From: Brevibacterium jeotgali
Lineage (GTDB): Bacteria; Actinomycetota; Actinomycetes; Actinomycetales; Brevibacteriaceae
NCBI RefSeq assembly: GCF_900169175.1
Contig: NZ_FXZM01000009.1
Location: forward strand, 118,243 to 182,242
Length of the DNA: 64,000 bases
Reading direction: 5' to 3'
Under the pieces are notes generated by a model. That model searched no databases and was not told where the DNA came from. It saw only the letters and a list, made by a program, of their open reading frames with translations. Of this stretch, positions 35,778-44,058 are shown piece by piece. Each line of letters starts with the position of its first letter. Positions within the stretch are counted from its first letter, which is position 1. Position numbers and translations under genes: made by a program.

Positions 35778-36374
35778 TCAGCGAGGGGCGTGGAACCGCT
35801 GCTGAGCGGACTCGAGCCCTTCGAGCGCGACGGCCTCCACCGCATCCGCGAGGTCGGAGACGAAGATCGGCAGAGTGGCTCGCTCCTCCGCGGTGAACCG
35901 TCCCAGCACGTGGTCGGACGTTTCCATGCGTCCGCGCGGACGGCCGACACCCGCACGGACTCGGAGGTAGTCCTTCGTCCCCAGGTGGCTCGTGAGGGAC
36001 CGCAGCCCGTTGTGTCCGCCCTCCCCACCGCCCTTCTTGAGCCGAACGGAGTCGTAGTCCAGGTCTACGTCGTCGTGGATCGCGATGATGCGATCGGGAG
36101 CGACCGAATGGAACCGCGCGAGCTGTCCCACTGGCTGCCCCGACTCATTCATGTACGTCGACGGGCGCACGAGGACCGCGCGCGGGCCCGGAAGCCCTCC
36201 GGCCCCGGGGAGCCGCCCCGTCGCGGCGAGCGCTCGGGTCTTCGACCGCGTGAGTGTCGCACCCATGCGTCGCAGCAGTTCGTCGACGACCAGGTAGCCG
36301 ATGTTGTGGCGCGTCGCCTCGTACCGGCTGCCCGGATTGCCGAGGCCCACGAGGATCCAGGTGTCCGCTGCCAT
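35778..36374 (-). CDS. pth: Peptidyl-tRNA hydrolase
   Basis: This is a 198-residue enzyme that releases tRNA from prematurely dropped peptidyl-tRNA. ILVGLGNPGSRYEATRHNIG contains the conserved Asn and catalytic His. HDDVDLDYDSVRLKKGGGEGGHNGLRSL and VRAGVGRPRGRMETSDHVLG complete the family. It is cytoplasmic and lies behind the rplY terminator on the same strand, an arrangement (rplY-pth) common in actinobacteria. Confidence 0.96.
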   Translation of the reverse strand: MAADTWILVGLGNPGSRYEATRHNIGYLVVDELLRRMGATLTRSKTRALAATGRLPGAGGLPGPRAVLVRPSTYMNESGQPVGQLARFHSVAPDRIIAIHDDVDLDYDSVRLKKGGGEGGHNGLRSLTSHLGTKDYLRVRAGVGRPRGRMETSDHVLGRFTAEERATLPIFVSDLADAVEAVALEGLESAQQRFHAPR

Positions 36375-36462
36375 GGCACCGCGACCGTCCTTCCTTGGTG
36401 TCCCGCTCGACGCGGGGATGTGCTGTCAGGCCGGTGGAGCCTGCGAGTCGATGGGCGGGGAA

Positions 36463-36505
36463 CGCACTGCGGGGCAGGACCGATTCGGTCCTGCCCCGCA
36501 GTGCG
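36463..36505 (-). terminator. rplY terminator
   Basis: A perfect 19-bp stem (36463-36481 with 36487-36505) has a 5-base loop, 52 bases after the rplY stop. This is one of the strongest hairpins in the window. Confidence 0.85.
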
Positions 36506-36556
36506 CATGCGCGCGTGCACGGGAGCAGCTCCCTGCGGGGGCTCCTCCCGTTCGGG

Positions 36557-37222
36557 TCACTCGTCCGCGGACTTCTCCTCAGCGGACGCTCCGGCATCGT
36601 CCGAAGGCTCTGCGTCGGTGGATCCGGCCGCGTCTTCGTCGACCGCGTCCGTCTCGAGCTCCGCCTCGAGCTCCGCATCCGACAGCTGAGCGGACACGTT
36701 CACCACGAGCAGCTCCGGGTCGGAGACCAGCGTCGAGCCGGACGGCATCGCGACGTCCGCGGCGTAGATGTGGTCGCCCACCTCGCGGCCCTCGATGTCG
36801 ACCTCGATCGTCTCCGGCAGCTTCGTGGCGTCGGCCTCGATGACCAGCGACTGGTTGTCGACCGACACCATCGTGCCGGGAGCCGCTTCGCCCTCGAGCA
36901 CGACCGGGACGTCGACCTCGACCTTCTCGCCCTTCTTGACGAGGATCAGGTCCAGGTGCTCGTTCTCACGGGTGAGGGGGTTGACCTGCACGTCCTTCAC
37001 GAGCGCCAGCTCGCTCTTGCCCGTGTTCGGGTTCTCGAGCTTCAGCAGCGCATTCGGAGTACGCAGCGCCAGCATCGTGGGGTGCGCGTCGAGCAGCAGG
37101 TGGATGGGATCGATCCCGTGGCCGTAGAACACTGCGGGGACCTTGCCCGCACGGCGGTAACGGCGGGCCGCGCCCTTGCCGAACTCTTCGCGACGGACGA
37201 CGTCGAGCTTCACATCTGCCAT
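36557..37222 (-). CDS. rplY: Ribosomal protein bL25, general stress (Ctc) form
   Basis: This is the 5S rRNA-binding protein of the large subunit, 221 residues. The N-terminal L25 domain includes REEFGKGAARRYRRAGKVPA and YGHGIDPIHLLLD. The C-terminal beta domain of the long Ctc form follows. The last 35 residues are almost all Asp, Glu, Ala and Ser. The ATG has AGAGGAGA 8 bases upstream. A good promoter lies about 160 bases upstream, which leaves an unusually long leader. Confidence 0.96.
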   Translation of the reverse strand: MADVKLDVVRREEFGKGAARRYRRAGKVPAVFYGHGIDPIHLLLDAHPTMLALRTPNALLKLENPNTGKSELALVKDVQVNPLTRENEHLDLILVKKGEKVEVDVPVVLEGEAAPGTMVSVDNQSLVIEADATKLPETIEVDIEGREVGDHIYAADVAMPSGSTLVSDPELLVVNVSAQLSDAELEAELETDAVDEDAAGSTDAEPSDDAGASAEEKSADE

Positions 37223-37382
37223 GGTCAATCTCCTCTTCAAGCGGTGGCGCCTCGCACGGACGCAGCCCACCCACCCGGAACGAGGAGCACTGCGGCCAGA
37301 AGGCACTGCAGCCTGTTCGGATCATGAGCACCGCGTCGATCACGGAGGCCGTCGGGGCCTCCCTCGCCGAGGTAACCAGGCA

Positions 37383-37410
37383 ATCATACGCACTCGCCGC
37401 CTGCGGTCAA
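37383..37410 (-). promoter_or_regulatory. rplY promoter with long leader
   Basis: On the minus strand TTGACC (37405-37410) and TATGAT (37383-37388) are 16 bases apart, the best sigma-70-like pair I found. Transcription would start near 37376, giving a leader of about 150 nt. The leader contains a direct repeat GGCTGCAGTGC / GGCCGCAGTGC. The rest of the gap 37223-37518 shows no gene. Confidence 0.7.
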
Positions 37411-37518
37411 AGCGGGTCCCCCCGACGAGGCAGCTGGACCAGCGGAGCGCCCGCTCGCCCTCCCCGGGCGAACGGCCGCTCCACCGTCACGCGGACGGAC
37501 AGACCCGGACGGTCCGGC

Positions 37519-38499
37519 TCAGGTGCCGTCGCCCTCGAAGAGGCTGGTCACGGAGCCGTCCTCGAACACCTCGTGCACCGCACGCGCGAGCAGCGGTGCG
37601 ATGGACAGGACTGTGAGCTTGTCGAACATCATCTCCTCGCTCAGCGGAAGCGTGTTCGTGACGATGACCTCTTCCGCCACGGAATTGGTGAGGCGCTCCA
37701 CGGCAGGACCGGAGAAGACCGCATGGGTGGAGACGATGATGACGCCCTTCGCCCCCGCCGCCATGCAGGCGTCCGCCGCCTGGACGATCGTGCCGCCGGT
37801 ATCGATCATGTCGTCGACGAGCACGCAGTGACGCCCTTCGACCTCGCCCACCACCCGGTTGGCCTTCGTCTCATTGGGCCGCGTGATGTCGCGCGTCTTG
37901 TGGATGAAGGCCAGCGGGACGCCGCCCAGGCTGGACGACCAGTTCTCCGCGACCTTGATCCGGCCCGCGTCGGGCGATACGACCGCGAGGTCCTCGGGGT
38001 AGTTCTCCTTCACGTAGTCCGACAGGATCGGCAGCGCGACGAGATGATCGACCGGACCGTCGAAGAAGCCCTGGATCTGGGCCGTGTGGAGGTCGACCGT
38101 GATGAGGCGGTCGGCGCCGGCGGTCTTGAAGAGGTCTGCCATGAGGCGAGCGGAGATGGGCTCACGGCCGCGGTGCTTCTTGTCCTGGCGCGCATACGGG
38201 AAGAAGGGCGCGATGACGGTGATCCTCTTGGCCGACGCGCGCTTGAGCGCGTCCACCATGATGAGCTGCTCCATGACCCATTCGTTGATGGGGGTCGTGT
38301 GCGACTGCATGATGAAGACGTCTGTGCCGCGGACGGATTCTCCGAACCGGACATAGATCTCGCCATTGGCGAAGTTGTAGACGTCTGTGGGGAGCAGTTC
38401 GGTGCCGAGGCACTGTGCGACCTGTTCGGCCAGCTCAGTGTTCGCGCGCCCACTGACCAGGACGAGTTTCTTCTCGCCCGCGGTGGTGATCGACCTCAC
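37519..38499 (-). CDS. prs: Ribose-phosphate pyrophosphokinase
   Basis: This cytoplasmic enzyme of 326 residues makes PRPP from ribose 5-phosphate and ATP for purine, pyrimidine, NAD and histidine synthesis. The N-terminal LVSGRANTELAEQVAQCLG, the flexible-loop region DKKHRGREPISARLMADL, VVSPDAGRIKVAENW and the PRPP loop VLVDDMIDTGGTI are present. It follows glmU with a 2-bp gap, the usual glmU-prs operon. Confidence 0.97.
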   Translation of the reverse strand: MRSITTAGEKKLVLVSGRANTELAEQVAQCLGTELLPTDVYNFANGEIYVRFGESVRGTDVFIMQSHTTPINEWVMEQLIMVDALKRASAKRITVIAPFFPYARQDKKHRGREPISARLMADLFKTAGADRLITVDLHTAQIQGFFDGPVDHLVALPILSDYVKENYPEDLAVVSPDAGRIKVAENWSSSLGGVPLAFIHKTRDITRPNETKANRVVGEVEGRHCVLVDDMIDTGGTIVQAADACMAAGAKGVIIVSTHAVFSGPAVERLTNSVAEEVIVTNTLPLSEEMMFDKLTVLSIAPLLARAVHEVFEDGSVTSLFEGDGT

Positions 38500-38501
38500 G
38501 T

Positions 38502-40025
38502 TCAGGACTCCTTATTTCGATCCGCATCGTCTGCGCTTGTCCCCCGGTCCGGCGCCGCGCTGTCCGCGGCCGTCGATTCCGGCGCAGTGTCGTGTGCCAG
38601 CTGTGCCGCCTGCGCGGCCGCACTCCCTGGTCTGTTCTTCTCGACCCACCCCTCGATGTTGCGCTGGCGGCCTTCCTTGATCGCCAGCGCCCCGGCCGGC
38701 ACGTCGTCCCGGAGGACCGCACCCGCACCCGAGTAAGCGCCGTCGCCCACGGTCACGGGGGCGATGTACATCGTGTCGGAGCCCATGCGCACGTGCGAGC
38801 CGATCGTCGTGCGCTGCTTCTTCTCGCCGTCGTAGTTGACGAAGACGGACGAGGCACCGATGTTCGAGTGCTCCCCGACCGTGGCGTCGCCGACGTAGGT
38901 CAGGTGAGGAACCTTCGACCCCTCGCCGATCTGCGCGTTCTTCGTCTCCACGAACGTGCCGATCTTGCCGTGGGAGCCCAGTTCCGTTCCGGGCCGCAGG
39001 TACGCGAAGGGCCCCACCGAGGCCCCGGCGCCGATCACTGCGAGCGAGCCGTGGGTGCGGATGATCGTCGCGCCTTCACCCACTTCCGTGTCCGCAAGCG
39101 TGGTGTCCGGTCCGATAACGGCTCCGACGGCGATGTCGCAGGCCCCGTGGAGCTGCACTCCCGGCTGGATCGTGACGTCCGGTGCGAGCACCACGTCGGA
39201 GTCGATCCACGTGGTCTCCGGATCGACGACCGTCACGCCGGCCCGCATGTGCGACTCGACGATCCGACGGTTGAGCTCGCGGCCCAGCTGCGCGAGCTGC
39301 ACGCGGTCGTTGGCGCCCTCCACCTGCCACACGTCGTCCGTCGTCAGCGCGGCGACACGCGAGCCTGAGCTGCGGGCGATGCCGATGACGTCGGTGAGGT
39401 ACTTCTCCCCCTGGGCGTTGTCCGTGTCGACGCGGGCGAGCGCTTCACGCAGCACGGACGCCTCGAACGCGTAGATCCCGGAGTTGATCTCCCCGATCGC
39501 GCGGACTGCCTCGTCCGCGTCCTTCTGCTCGACGATCCGCTCGAGGTCGCCGGCCGCGTCGCGCACGATTCGGCCGTAGCCGGCGGGGTTCACGACATTG
39601 GCGGACAGCACGGTCACGGCGTTGGACTGCGCTTCATGGTGCTCGACGAGCGCGAAGAGGGTGGAGGTGGTGAGCAGTGGGACGTCGCCGTAGGTCACGA
39701 CGACCGTGCCGTCCATGTCCTCGGGAAGCTGGGTGAGCGCGCATTCCGCCGCGCGGCCCGTGCCGGGCACATCGTCCTGGTCGGCCACGAGCACGGAGCG
39801 GTCGAGGACCCCTGCGATGGACTCGACGTGCGAGGCCACCTGCTCACGCGCGTGCCGCAGGACGACGACGAGGTGTTCGGGGCCGGTGCCGGCGGCTGCT
39901 GTGATCGCATGGTGGAGGAGAGAGCGCCCCGCGATCGGGTGCATCACCTTGGGGGTGGCCGACTTCATCCGAGTTCCCGCGCCTGCGGCGAGGACGATCA
40001 CTGCTGCCGGGCTGTGCTGCGGCAT
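38502..40025 (-). CDS. glmU: Bifunctional GlmU, UDP-GlcNAc pyrophosphorylase / acetyltransferase
   Basis: This two-domain enzyme of 507 residues acetylates glucosamine 1-phosphate and then couples it to UTP, giving UDP-GlcNAc for peptidoglycan. The N-terminal uridyltransferase has VLAAGAGTRMKSATPKVMH and VVTYGDVPLLT. The C-terminal left-handed beta helix has hexapeptides and NYDGEKKQRTTIGSHV with the active-site residues. The last 45 residues are a low-complexity tail. ATG at 40025 is preceded by AAGGAG. The in-frame ATG at 40058 lacks such a site. Confidence 0.96.
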   Translation of the reverse strand: MPQHSPAAVIVLAAGAGTRMKSATPKVMHPIAGRSLLHHAITAAAGTGPEHLVVVLRHAREQVASHVESIAGVLDRSVLVADQDDVPGTGRAAECALTQLPEDMDGTVVVTYGDVPLLTTSTLFALVEHHEAQSNAVTVLSANVVNPAGYGRIVRDAAGDLERIVEQKDADEAVRAIGEINSGIYAFEASVLREALARVDTDNAQGEKYLTDVIGIARSSGSRVAALTTDDVWQVEGANDRVQLAQLGRELNRRIVESHMRAGVTVVDPETTWIDSDVVLAPDVTIQPGVQLHGACDIAVGAVIGPDTTLADTEVGEGATIIRTHGSLAVIGAGASVGPFAYLRPGTELGSHGKIGTFVETKNAQIGEGSKVPHLTYVGDATVGEHSNIGASSVFVNYDGEKKQRTTIGSHVRMGSDTMYIAPVTVGDGAYSGAGAVLRDDVPAGALAIKEGRQRNIEGWVEKNRPGSAAAQAAQLAHDTAPESTAADSAAPDRGTSADDADRNKES

Positions 40026-40062
40026 GGGTGGGGCTCCTTGATTCGCGGATGGCTTCAACCCG

Positions 40063-40134
40063 CTCCGCCCCTAGGATTCGAACCTAGACCACACGGCTCC
40101 AAAGGCCGGCGTGCTGCCATTACACCAGGGCGGA
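40063..40134 (-). tRNA. tRNA-Gln (UUG)
   Basis: The minus-strand cloverleaf has acceptor TCCGCCC/GGGCGGA with G73. The anticodon stem CGGC/GCCG has loop CTTTGGA, giving anticodon UUG. The T arm is CTAGG-TTCGAAT-CCTAG. CCA is not encoded. Confidence 0.96.
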
Positions 40135-40190
40135 CCGCGCTCCCGGGGCGGGTGGGCGCTGGCTGCAATCCTGCCACTAGACTCAAGGGT

Positions 40191-40571
40191 ATGGAAATCC
40201 TTCGTCTCATCCTAGTCGTCCTGCACCTCCTCGGAATGGCCATCATCATCGGCGGCTACTTCGCGCACATCAAGGCTCCCAAGGTCTCCCCCGGGATGCT
40301 GCACGGCGCATATCTGCAGCTCGTCACCGGCATCGCCCTCACCGGTCTTGCAGAGGCGATGGTGGACGAGGGTGAGGCCGTCAACCACATGAAGATCGGC
40401 ATCAAGGTGGTGCTCGCACTCGCCGTGGCAGTCCTCGCCTTCCTCGGCAAGCGCAGGGAGAAGGCGAACCCGGACCAGGGCACGTCTGCGGGCATGGCCC
40501 ACGCGACCGCGATCGCAGCGCTCCTCGCCGTGATCGTCGCCGTCTTCGTCCCCGGGACCGTTCTCGCCTGA
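40191..40571 (+). CDS. Small four-segment membrane protein
   Basis: This is a 126-residue protein with four hydrophobic helices (about 3-24, 38-58, 67-85, 104-124). Conserved-looking histidines sit in VVLHLLGMAIIIGGYFAHI and NHMKIGIK. It resembles small actinobacterial membrane proteins of unknown function. ATG lies 7 bases after TAGACT (40178-40183), so the message should be leaderless. A hairpin terminator follows. Confidence 0.8.
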   Translation: MEILRLILVVLHLLGMAIIIGGYFAHIKAPKVSPGMLHGAYLQLVTGIALTGLAEAMVDEGEAVNHMKIGIKVVLALAVAVLAFLGKRREKANPDQGTSAGMAHATAIAALLAVIVAVFVPGTVLA

Positions 40572-40644
40572 GTGAGATCCGGCACCTGATCGGGCCCCTC
40601 ACCCGGTCCGCGCGGGTCCTGCCCCGTGCTCGCTCGCGCCCTCC

Positions 40645-40668
40645 GGCCCGGCTCCCCAGAGCCGGGCC
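40645..40668 (+). terminator. Hairpin after the small membrane protein
   Basis: GGCCCGGCTC (40645-40654) pairs with GAGCCGGGCC (40659-40668) around CCCA. It lies between the membrane protein and pcrA. Confidence 0.65.
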
Positions 40669-40700
40669 GCGTCCGTCCCGGCTGATAGGTTCGCACCGCT

Positions 40701-43196
40701 ATGAGCTCACCCTTCGATTTCCTCTCCACGCTCGGCCCGCACGGCTCGGATCCTGCCGACGATGCTCCCACCGCTGACGACCGACCGGCTGAGCCGACCG
40801 GCCCCGTGCCTGCGAGTCCGTCCGGAGCCTCGGCCTCGGGGGTCCGGGACGACGCGGCGGCCGGCGCGGATTCGCTCCTGGACGGGCTCAACCCGGCCCA
40901 GCGGGAGGCAGTCCTGCACCATGGCGGACCGCTGCTCATCGTCGCCGGTGCGGGATCCGGGAAGACCAGTGTCCTCACCCGCCGCATCGCCCACGCGCTG
41001 CGGACGGGACGAGCACGACCCGGCGAAGTCCTCGCGATCACCTTCACGAACAGGGCGGCGAAGGAGATGCAGGAGCGCATCGCTGCGCTCGTGGGACCCG
41101 CGGCGCGCACGATGTGGGTGTCGACGTTCCACTCCGCGTGCGTGCGCATCCTCCGTCGCGAAGCCAAGACCCTGGGACTGACGTCGAGCTTCACGATCTA
41201 CGACGCTCAGGATTCCCTGCGCCTCCTCACCCAGGTCGCGAGAGAGGCGGACCTCGACCCGAAGAAGTTCCCCGCCCGCGCGCTGCGTTCACGGATCTCC
41301 GGTCTCAAGAACGACCTCATGACTCCGGACGACTTCGCCGCGACAGTGTCGGAGAGGCGCCCGCACGATGAAGCGGTCCTCACCGTCTATCGGCGCTACC
41401 AGGAACGACTGAGGCGGGCGAACGCCCTCGATTTCGACGACCTCATCATGGAGACGGTCCACCTCCTGGGCGCCTTCGAGGCGGTCGCGGACAATTACCG
41501 CGCGCGGTTCCGCCACATCCTGGTCGACGAGTACCAGGACACGAACCCCGCGCAGTACCGCCTCATCCGGCTCCTCGCCGGCGCGGATCGGCCGGACGGA
41601 CCCACAGGGGAACTCACCGTCGTGGGCGACGCGGACCAGTCGATCTACGCCTTCCGCGGAGCGACCGTGCGGAACATCGTGGAGTTCGAGGAGGACTTCC
41701 CACAGGCGCGCGTCGTGCTGCTGGAGCAGAACTACCGGTCGACCCAAACGATCCTGTCCGCGGCGAACTCCGTCATCGCGAACAACCCCGATCGCAAGGA
41801 CAAGCGACTGTGGACAGACGGCGGCGACGGGGAGACCGTGACCGGCTGGGTCGCAGAGACGGAGCAGGCGGAGGCCCGGTTCATCGTCGAACGCATCGAT
41901 GAACTCCGTGACGACCACGACCTGACCTACGGCGACTTCGCCGTCTTCTACCGCACCAATGCCCAGTCCCGCGCGATCGAGGACGCGCTGGTCCGTGCGG
42001 GGATGCCCTACAAGGTGGTCGGCGGCACACGCTTCTACGAGCGCAAGGAGATCAAGGACGCGCTCGCCTATCTGCGCGTCCTGGCGAATCCTGCAGACGA
42101 TGTGAACCTGCGGCGGGTCCTCAACGAGCCCAAGCGCGGGATCGGCGACCGGACGGAAGCACTCATCGCCGCCCACGCGGAGCGCGAGCGCACCACATTC
42201 CGCGCCGCGCTGGACGATGCGGACAACGCGGTCGGCATCACGACCCGCTCACGGGGTCCGATCCGCACGTTCCTCACGCTTCTCAGCGACCTGGCAGGCG
42301 TCGCCGACGGCGGCGGCATCGCCGCCTCGCTCGAAGCCGTGCTGGAGCAGACCGGATACCTCGCCTCACTCAACGAGTCCACCGACCCGCAGGACGAGTC
42401 CCGCGTGGACAACCTCGCTGAGCTCGTCGCGGTGGCGGAGCAGTATGACGCGCAGAACGAGGAGGGCACGCTCGATGACTTCCTCGAGTCCGTCGCGCTG
42501 TCGTCGGATGCGGATTCGATTCCCGACGAAGAAGCGGGGGAGGTCACTCTCATGACGCTCCACACCGCGAAGGGCCTCGAATTCCCCGTCGTGTTCCTCA
42601 CGGGCCTCGAGGACGGCACGTTCCCGCACCAGAGGTCATTCACCTCCGACCAGGAGATGTCCGAGGAGCGCCGCCTCGCGTATGTGGGGCTCACCCGCGC
42701 CCAGCGGAAGCTCCTCATCAGTCGCGCGGAGACCCGCAGCCTGTGGGGACAGCCGCAGTACAACCCGCCCAGCAGGTTCCTCTCCGAGATCCCGGAATCG
42801 CTCATCGAATGGGAGTCGACCGGGTCCGGTGGGCTGGGTGCAGGCGGCTTCGCCACGAGTGGATTCGGCGCGGGAGACGGCGCTGCTGGGCCCTATGGCG
42901 CTGCATACGGCGGCGGACGGGGCGGATCGAGCAGCACCTTCGGTGCCGGGCGCCAGGGAGCGGGCGGGGCGCGGTCGTCCTCCGCCAAGCCCGGCAGCGG
43001 ATTCCCCAACCGGATCCGCCCGCAGCGGGAAATGGTCTCCGTCGACGCCGGCGACCGCGTCTCGCACGACTCGTTCGGATTGGGCACCGTCGTCGAGGTC
43101 ACGGGCGCGGGCGACAAGACCGTCGCAGTCGTGGACTTCGGGTCGGCGGGCACGAAGCGCCTCCTCATGCGCTACGCGCCCGTAGAGAAGCTCTGA
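40701..43196 (+). CDS. pcrA: ATP-dependent DNA helicase PcrA/UvrD
   Basis: This is a superfamily 1A 3'-5' helicase of 831 residues involved in repair and removal of RecA or polymerase. Motif I is VAGAGSGKTSVLTRRIA, motif II VDEYQDTNPAQ and motif III GDADQSIYAFRGA. Motifs V and VI are VTLMTLHTAKGLEFPVVFL and EERRLAYVGLTRAQ. The first 60 residues are a low-complexity extension. A Gly/Ser-rich linker leads to the C-terminal Tudor-like RNAP-binding domain (DRVSHDSFGLGTVVEV). TAGGTT is 9 bases before the ATG, giving almost no leader. Confidence 0.97.
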   Translation: MSSPFDFLSTLGPHGSDPADDAPTADDRPAEPTGPVPASPSGASASGVRDDAAAGADSLLDGLNPAQREAVLHHGGPLLIVAGAGSGKTSVLTRRIAHALRTGRARPGEVLAITFTNRAAKEMQERIAALVGPAARTMWVSTFHSACVRILRREAKTLGLTSSFTIYDAQDSLRLLTQVAREADLDPKKFPARALRSRISGLKNDLMTPDDFAATVSERRPHDEAVLTVYRRYQERLRRANALDFDDLIMETVHLLGAFEAVADNYRARFRHILVDEYQDTNPAQYRLIRLLAGADRPDGPTGELTVVGDADQSIYAFRGATVRNIVEFEEDFPQARVVLLEQNYRSTQTILSAANSVIANNPDRKDKRLWTDGGDGETVTGWVAETEQAEARFIVERIDELRDDHDLTYGDFAVFYRTNAQSRAIEDALVRAGMPYKVVGGTRFYERKEIKDALAYLRVLANPADDVNLRRVLNEPKRGIGDRTEALIAAHAERERTTFRAALDDADNAVGITTRSRGPIRTFLTLLSDLAGVADGGGIAASLEAVLEQTGYLASLNESTDPQDESRVDNLAELVAVAEQYDAQNEEGTLDDFLESVALSSDADSIPDEEAGEVTLMTLHTAKGLEFPVVFLTGLEDGTFPHQRSFTSDQEMSEERRLAYVGLTRAQRKLLISRAETRSLWGQPQYNPPSRFLSEIPESLIEWESTGSGGLGAGGFATSGFGAGDGAAGPYGAAYGGGRGGSSSTFGAGRQGAGGARSSSAKPGSGFPNRIRPQREMVSVDAGDRVSHDSFGLGTVVEVTGAGDKTVAVVDFGSAGTKRLLMRYAPVEKL

Positions 43197-43224
43197 GCAG
43201 GCCCCCGGCACTCGGCACACGAAA

Positions 43225-43258
43225 GCGCCCCGCCCCATCCGATGATGGGGCGGGGCGC
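43225..43258. terminator. Bidirectional hairpin, pcrA / antitoxin-like gene
   Basis: A perfect 15-bp stem (43225-43239 with 43244-43258) has a 4-base loop CGAT, between two convergent genes. Confidence 0.85.
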
Positions 43259-43281
43259 CGCTTCGTGGAGCGACGGCAGAA

Positions 43282-43491
43282 TCAGTCCTTCTGGTCCTCG
43301 CCCTTGTCACCGAAGCCGAGTGCGTCCGACGCCGCGTCGTGGCCCTGATCGACCTGGTCCGAGAACTTGTCGCCGGTGGCGTCGTTCGCCGCGTCAGCGG
43401 CCTTGTCCAGGCCCTGCTCGCCGAACTCCTGCACCTGCTCGTTGTTGCTCGCGGCGTCCTTGGCCTTGTCTGCGAAATCTCCGAGTCCCAT
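43282..43491 (-). CDS. MT0933/Rv0909-like antitoxin family protein
   Basis: This is a 69-residue hydrophilic protein built of Ala/Asp/Lys repeats (DKAADAANDATGDKFSDQVD, then QGHDAA). This pattern belongs to the family annotated as MT0933-like antitoxin. ATG follows a perfect AAGGAGG site. No toxin gene is adjacent: the neighbours are pcrA and DUF3017. The antitoxin label is therefore formal. A stress or desiccation-type disordered protein is equally plausible. Confidence 0.75.
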   Translation of the reverse strand: MGLGDFADKAKDAASNNEQVQEFGEQGLDKAADAANDATGDKFSDQVDQGHDAASDALGFGDKGEDQKD

Positions 43492-43624
43492 GACCTGTAC
43501 CTCCTTGAAATCGTCGTCCGCCTCCGATGTGCGGCTGCAGACCCGACACTTCCATCACTGATGAGTCACATGCAATCGACCTGTGGCTGGACTCAGGACG
43601 TCTACAGGCGACCATCAGGCCCCG

Positions 43625-44023
43625 TTAACCCGGAATCGACGCTGTGAGGAGTGCGAGCGCGATGGACACGCTGAAGAATACGGTCGCGTCGAACCCGCGA
43701 CCGCGGTTGCGCACCGTCGCCCACCAGGGGTCGGGCAGCAGCCGGAGCACACCCGCCGCTGCACACACCGCAGCAAGCATCCCTCCCGACAGCCGGAAGC
43801 TCAGCGGAGCGCCGACCACGGCCAGGACGAGAGCCACGACCGTCGCCAGCAGCACCCAGTCGCGCAGCGTCGGATTCGAATAGCGCCGCTTCCAGTAGAT
43901 CCACCGCTTGGAGAACCAGCCCCGACCCTTGCCCCGACGACCGGCATGACCGGGTGAGCGGCCAGTGCGTGCAGGGGATTCGCTCCTGGCACGTCCGTCG
44001 TCAGAGCCTCCGTGCTCGTTCAA
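43625..44023 (-). CDS. DUF3017 membrane protein
   Basis: This is a 132-residue protein. A basic, disordered N-terminus of about 50 residues is followed by three membrane segments (DWVLLATVVALVLAVVGAPL, then LSGGMLAAVCAAAGVLRLLP, then FFSVSIALALLTASI) and PDPWWATVRNRGRGFD. It follows purH, the usual place of DUF3017 genes. The only available start is TTG at 44023. It lies within an 18-bp repeat that encodes TEHGGS-type hexapeptides in this frame. No well-spaced ribosome-binding site exists, so translation may be coupled to purH. Confidence 0.82.
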   Translation of the reverse strand: MNEHGGSDDGRARSESPARTGRSPGHAGRRGKGRGWFSKRWIYWKRRYSNPTLRDWVLLATVVALVLAVVGAPLSFRLSGGMLAAVCAAAGVLRLLPDPWWATVRNRGRGFDATVFFSVSIALALLTASIPG

Positions 44024-44058
44024 GCCTCCGTGCTCAGTGGAGCCTCCGTGCTCAGTGA
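44005..44058. repeat. Three 18-bp units over the purH stop codon
   Basis: Units at 44005-44022, 44023-44040 and 44041-44058 share AGCCTCCGTGCTC. The first two from the purH side carry CACTGA, so purH has two in-frame TGA codons 18 bases apart. The third unit holds the DUF3017 start. Confidence 0.9.

Noticed and set aside
35741..36556. Search for a second gene between rhomboid and rplY besides pth
   Set aside because: All other frames there are short and overlap pth or the terminator.
37223..37382. Small plus-strand frame starting ATGAGCACCGCG at 37324
   Set aside because: It has no ribosome-binding site or -10 and lies antisense to the rplY leader and then prs.
40572..40700. Possible LexA box before pcrA
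   Set aside because: I found no GAAC-N4-GTTC type palindrome near the start, only the TAGGTT hexamer.
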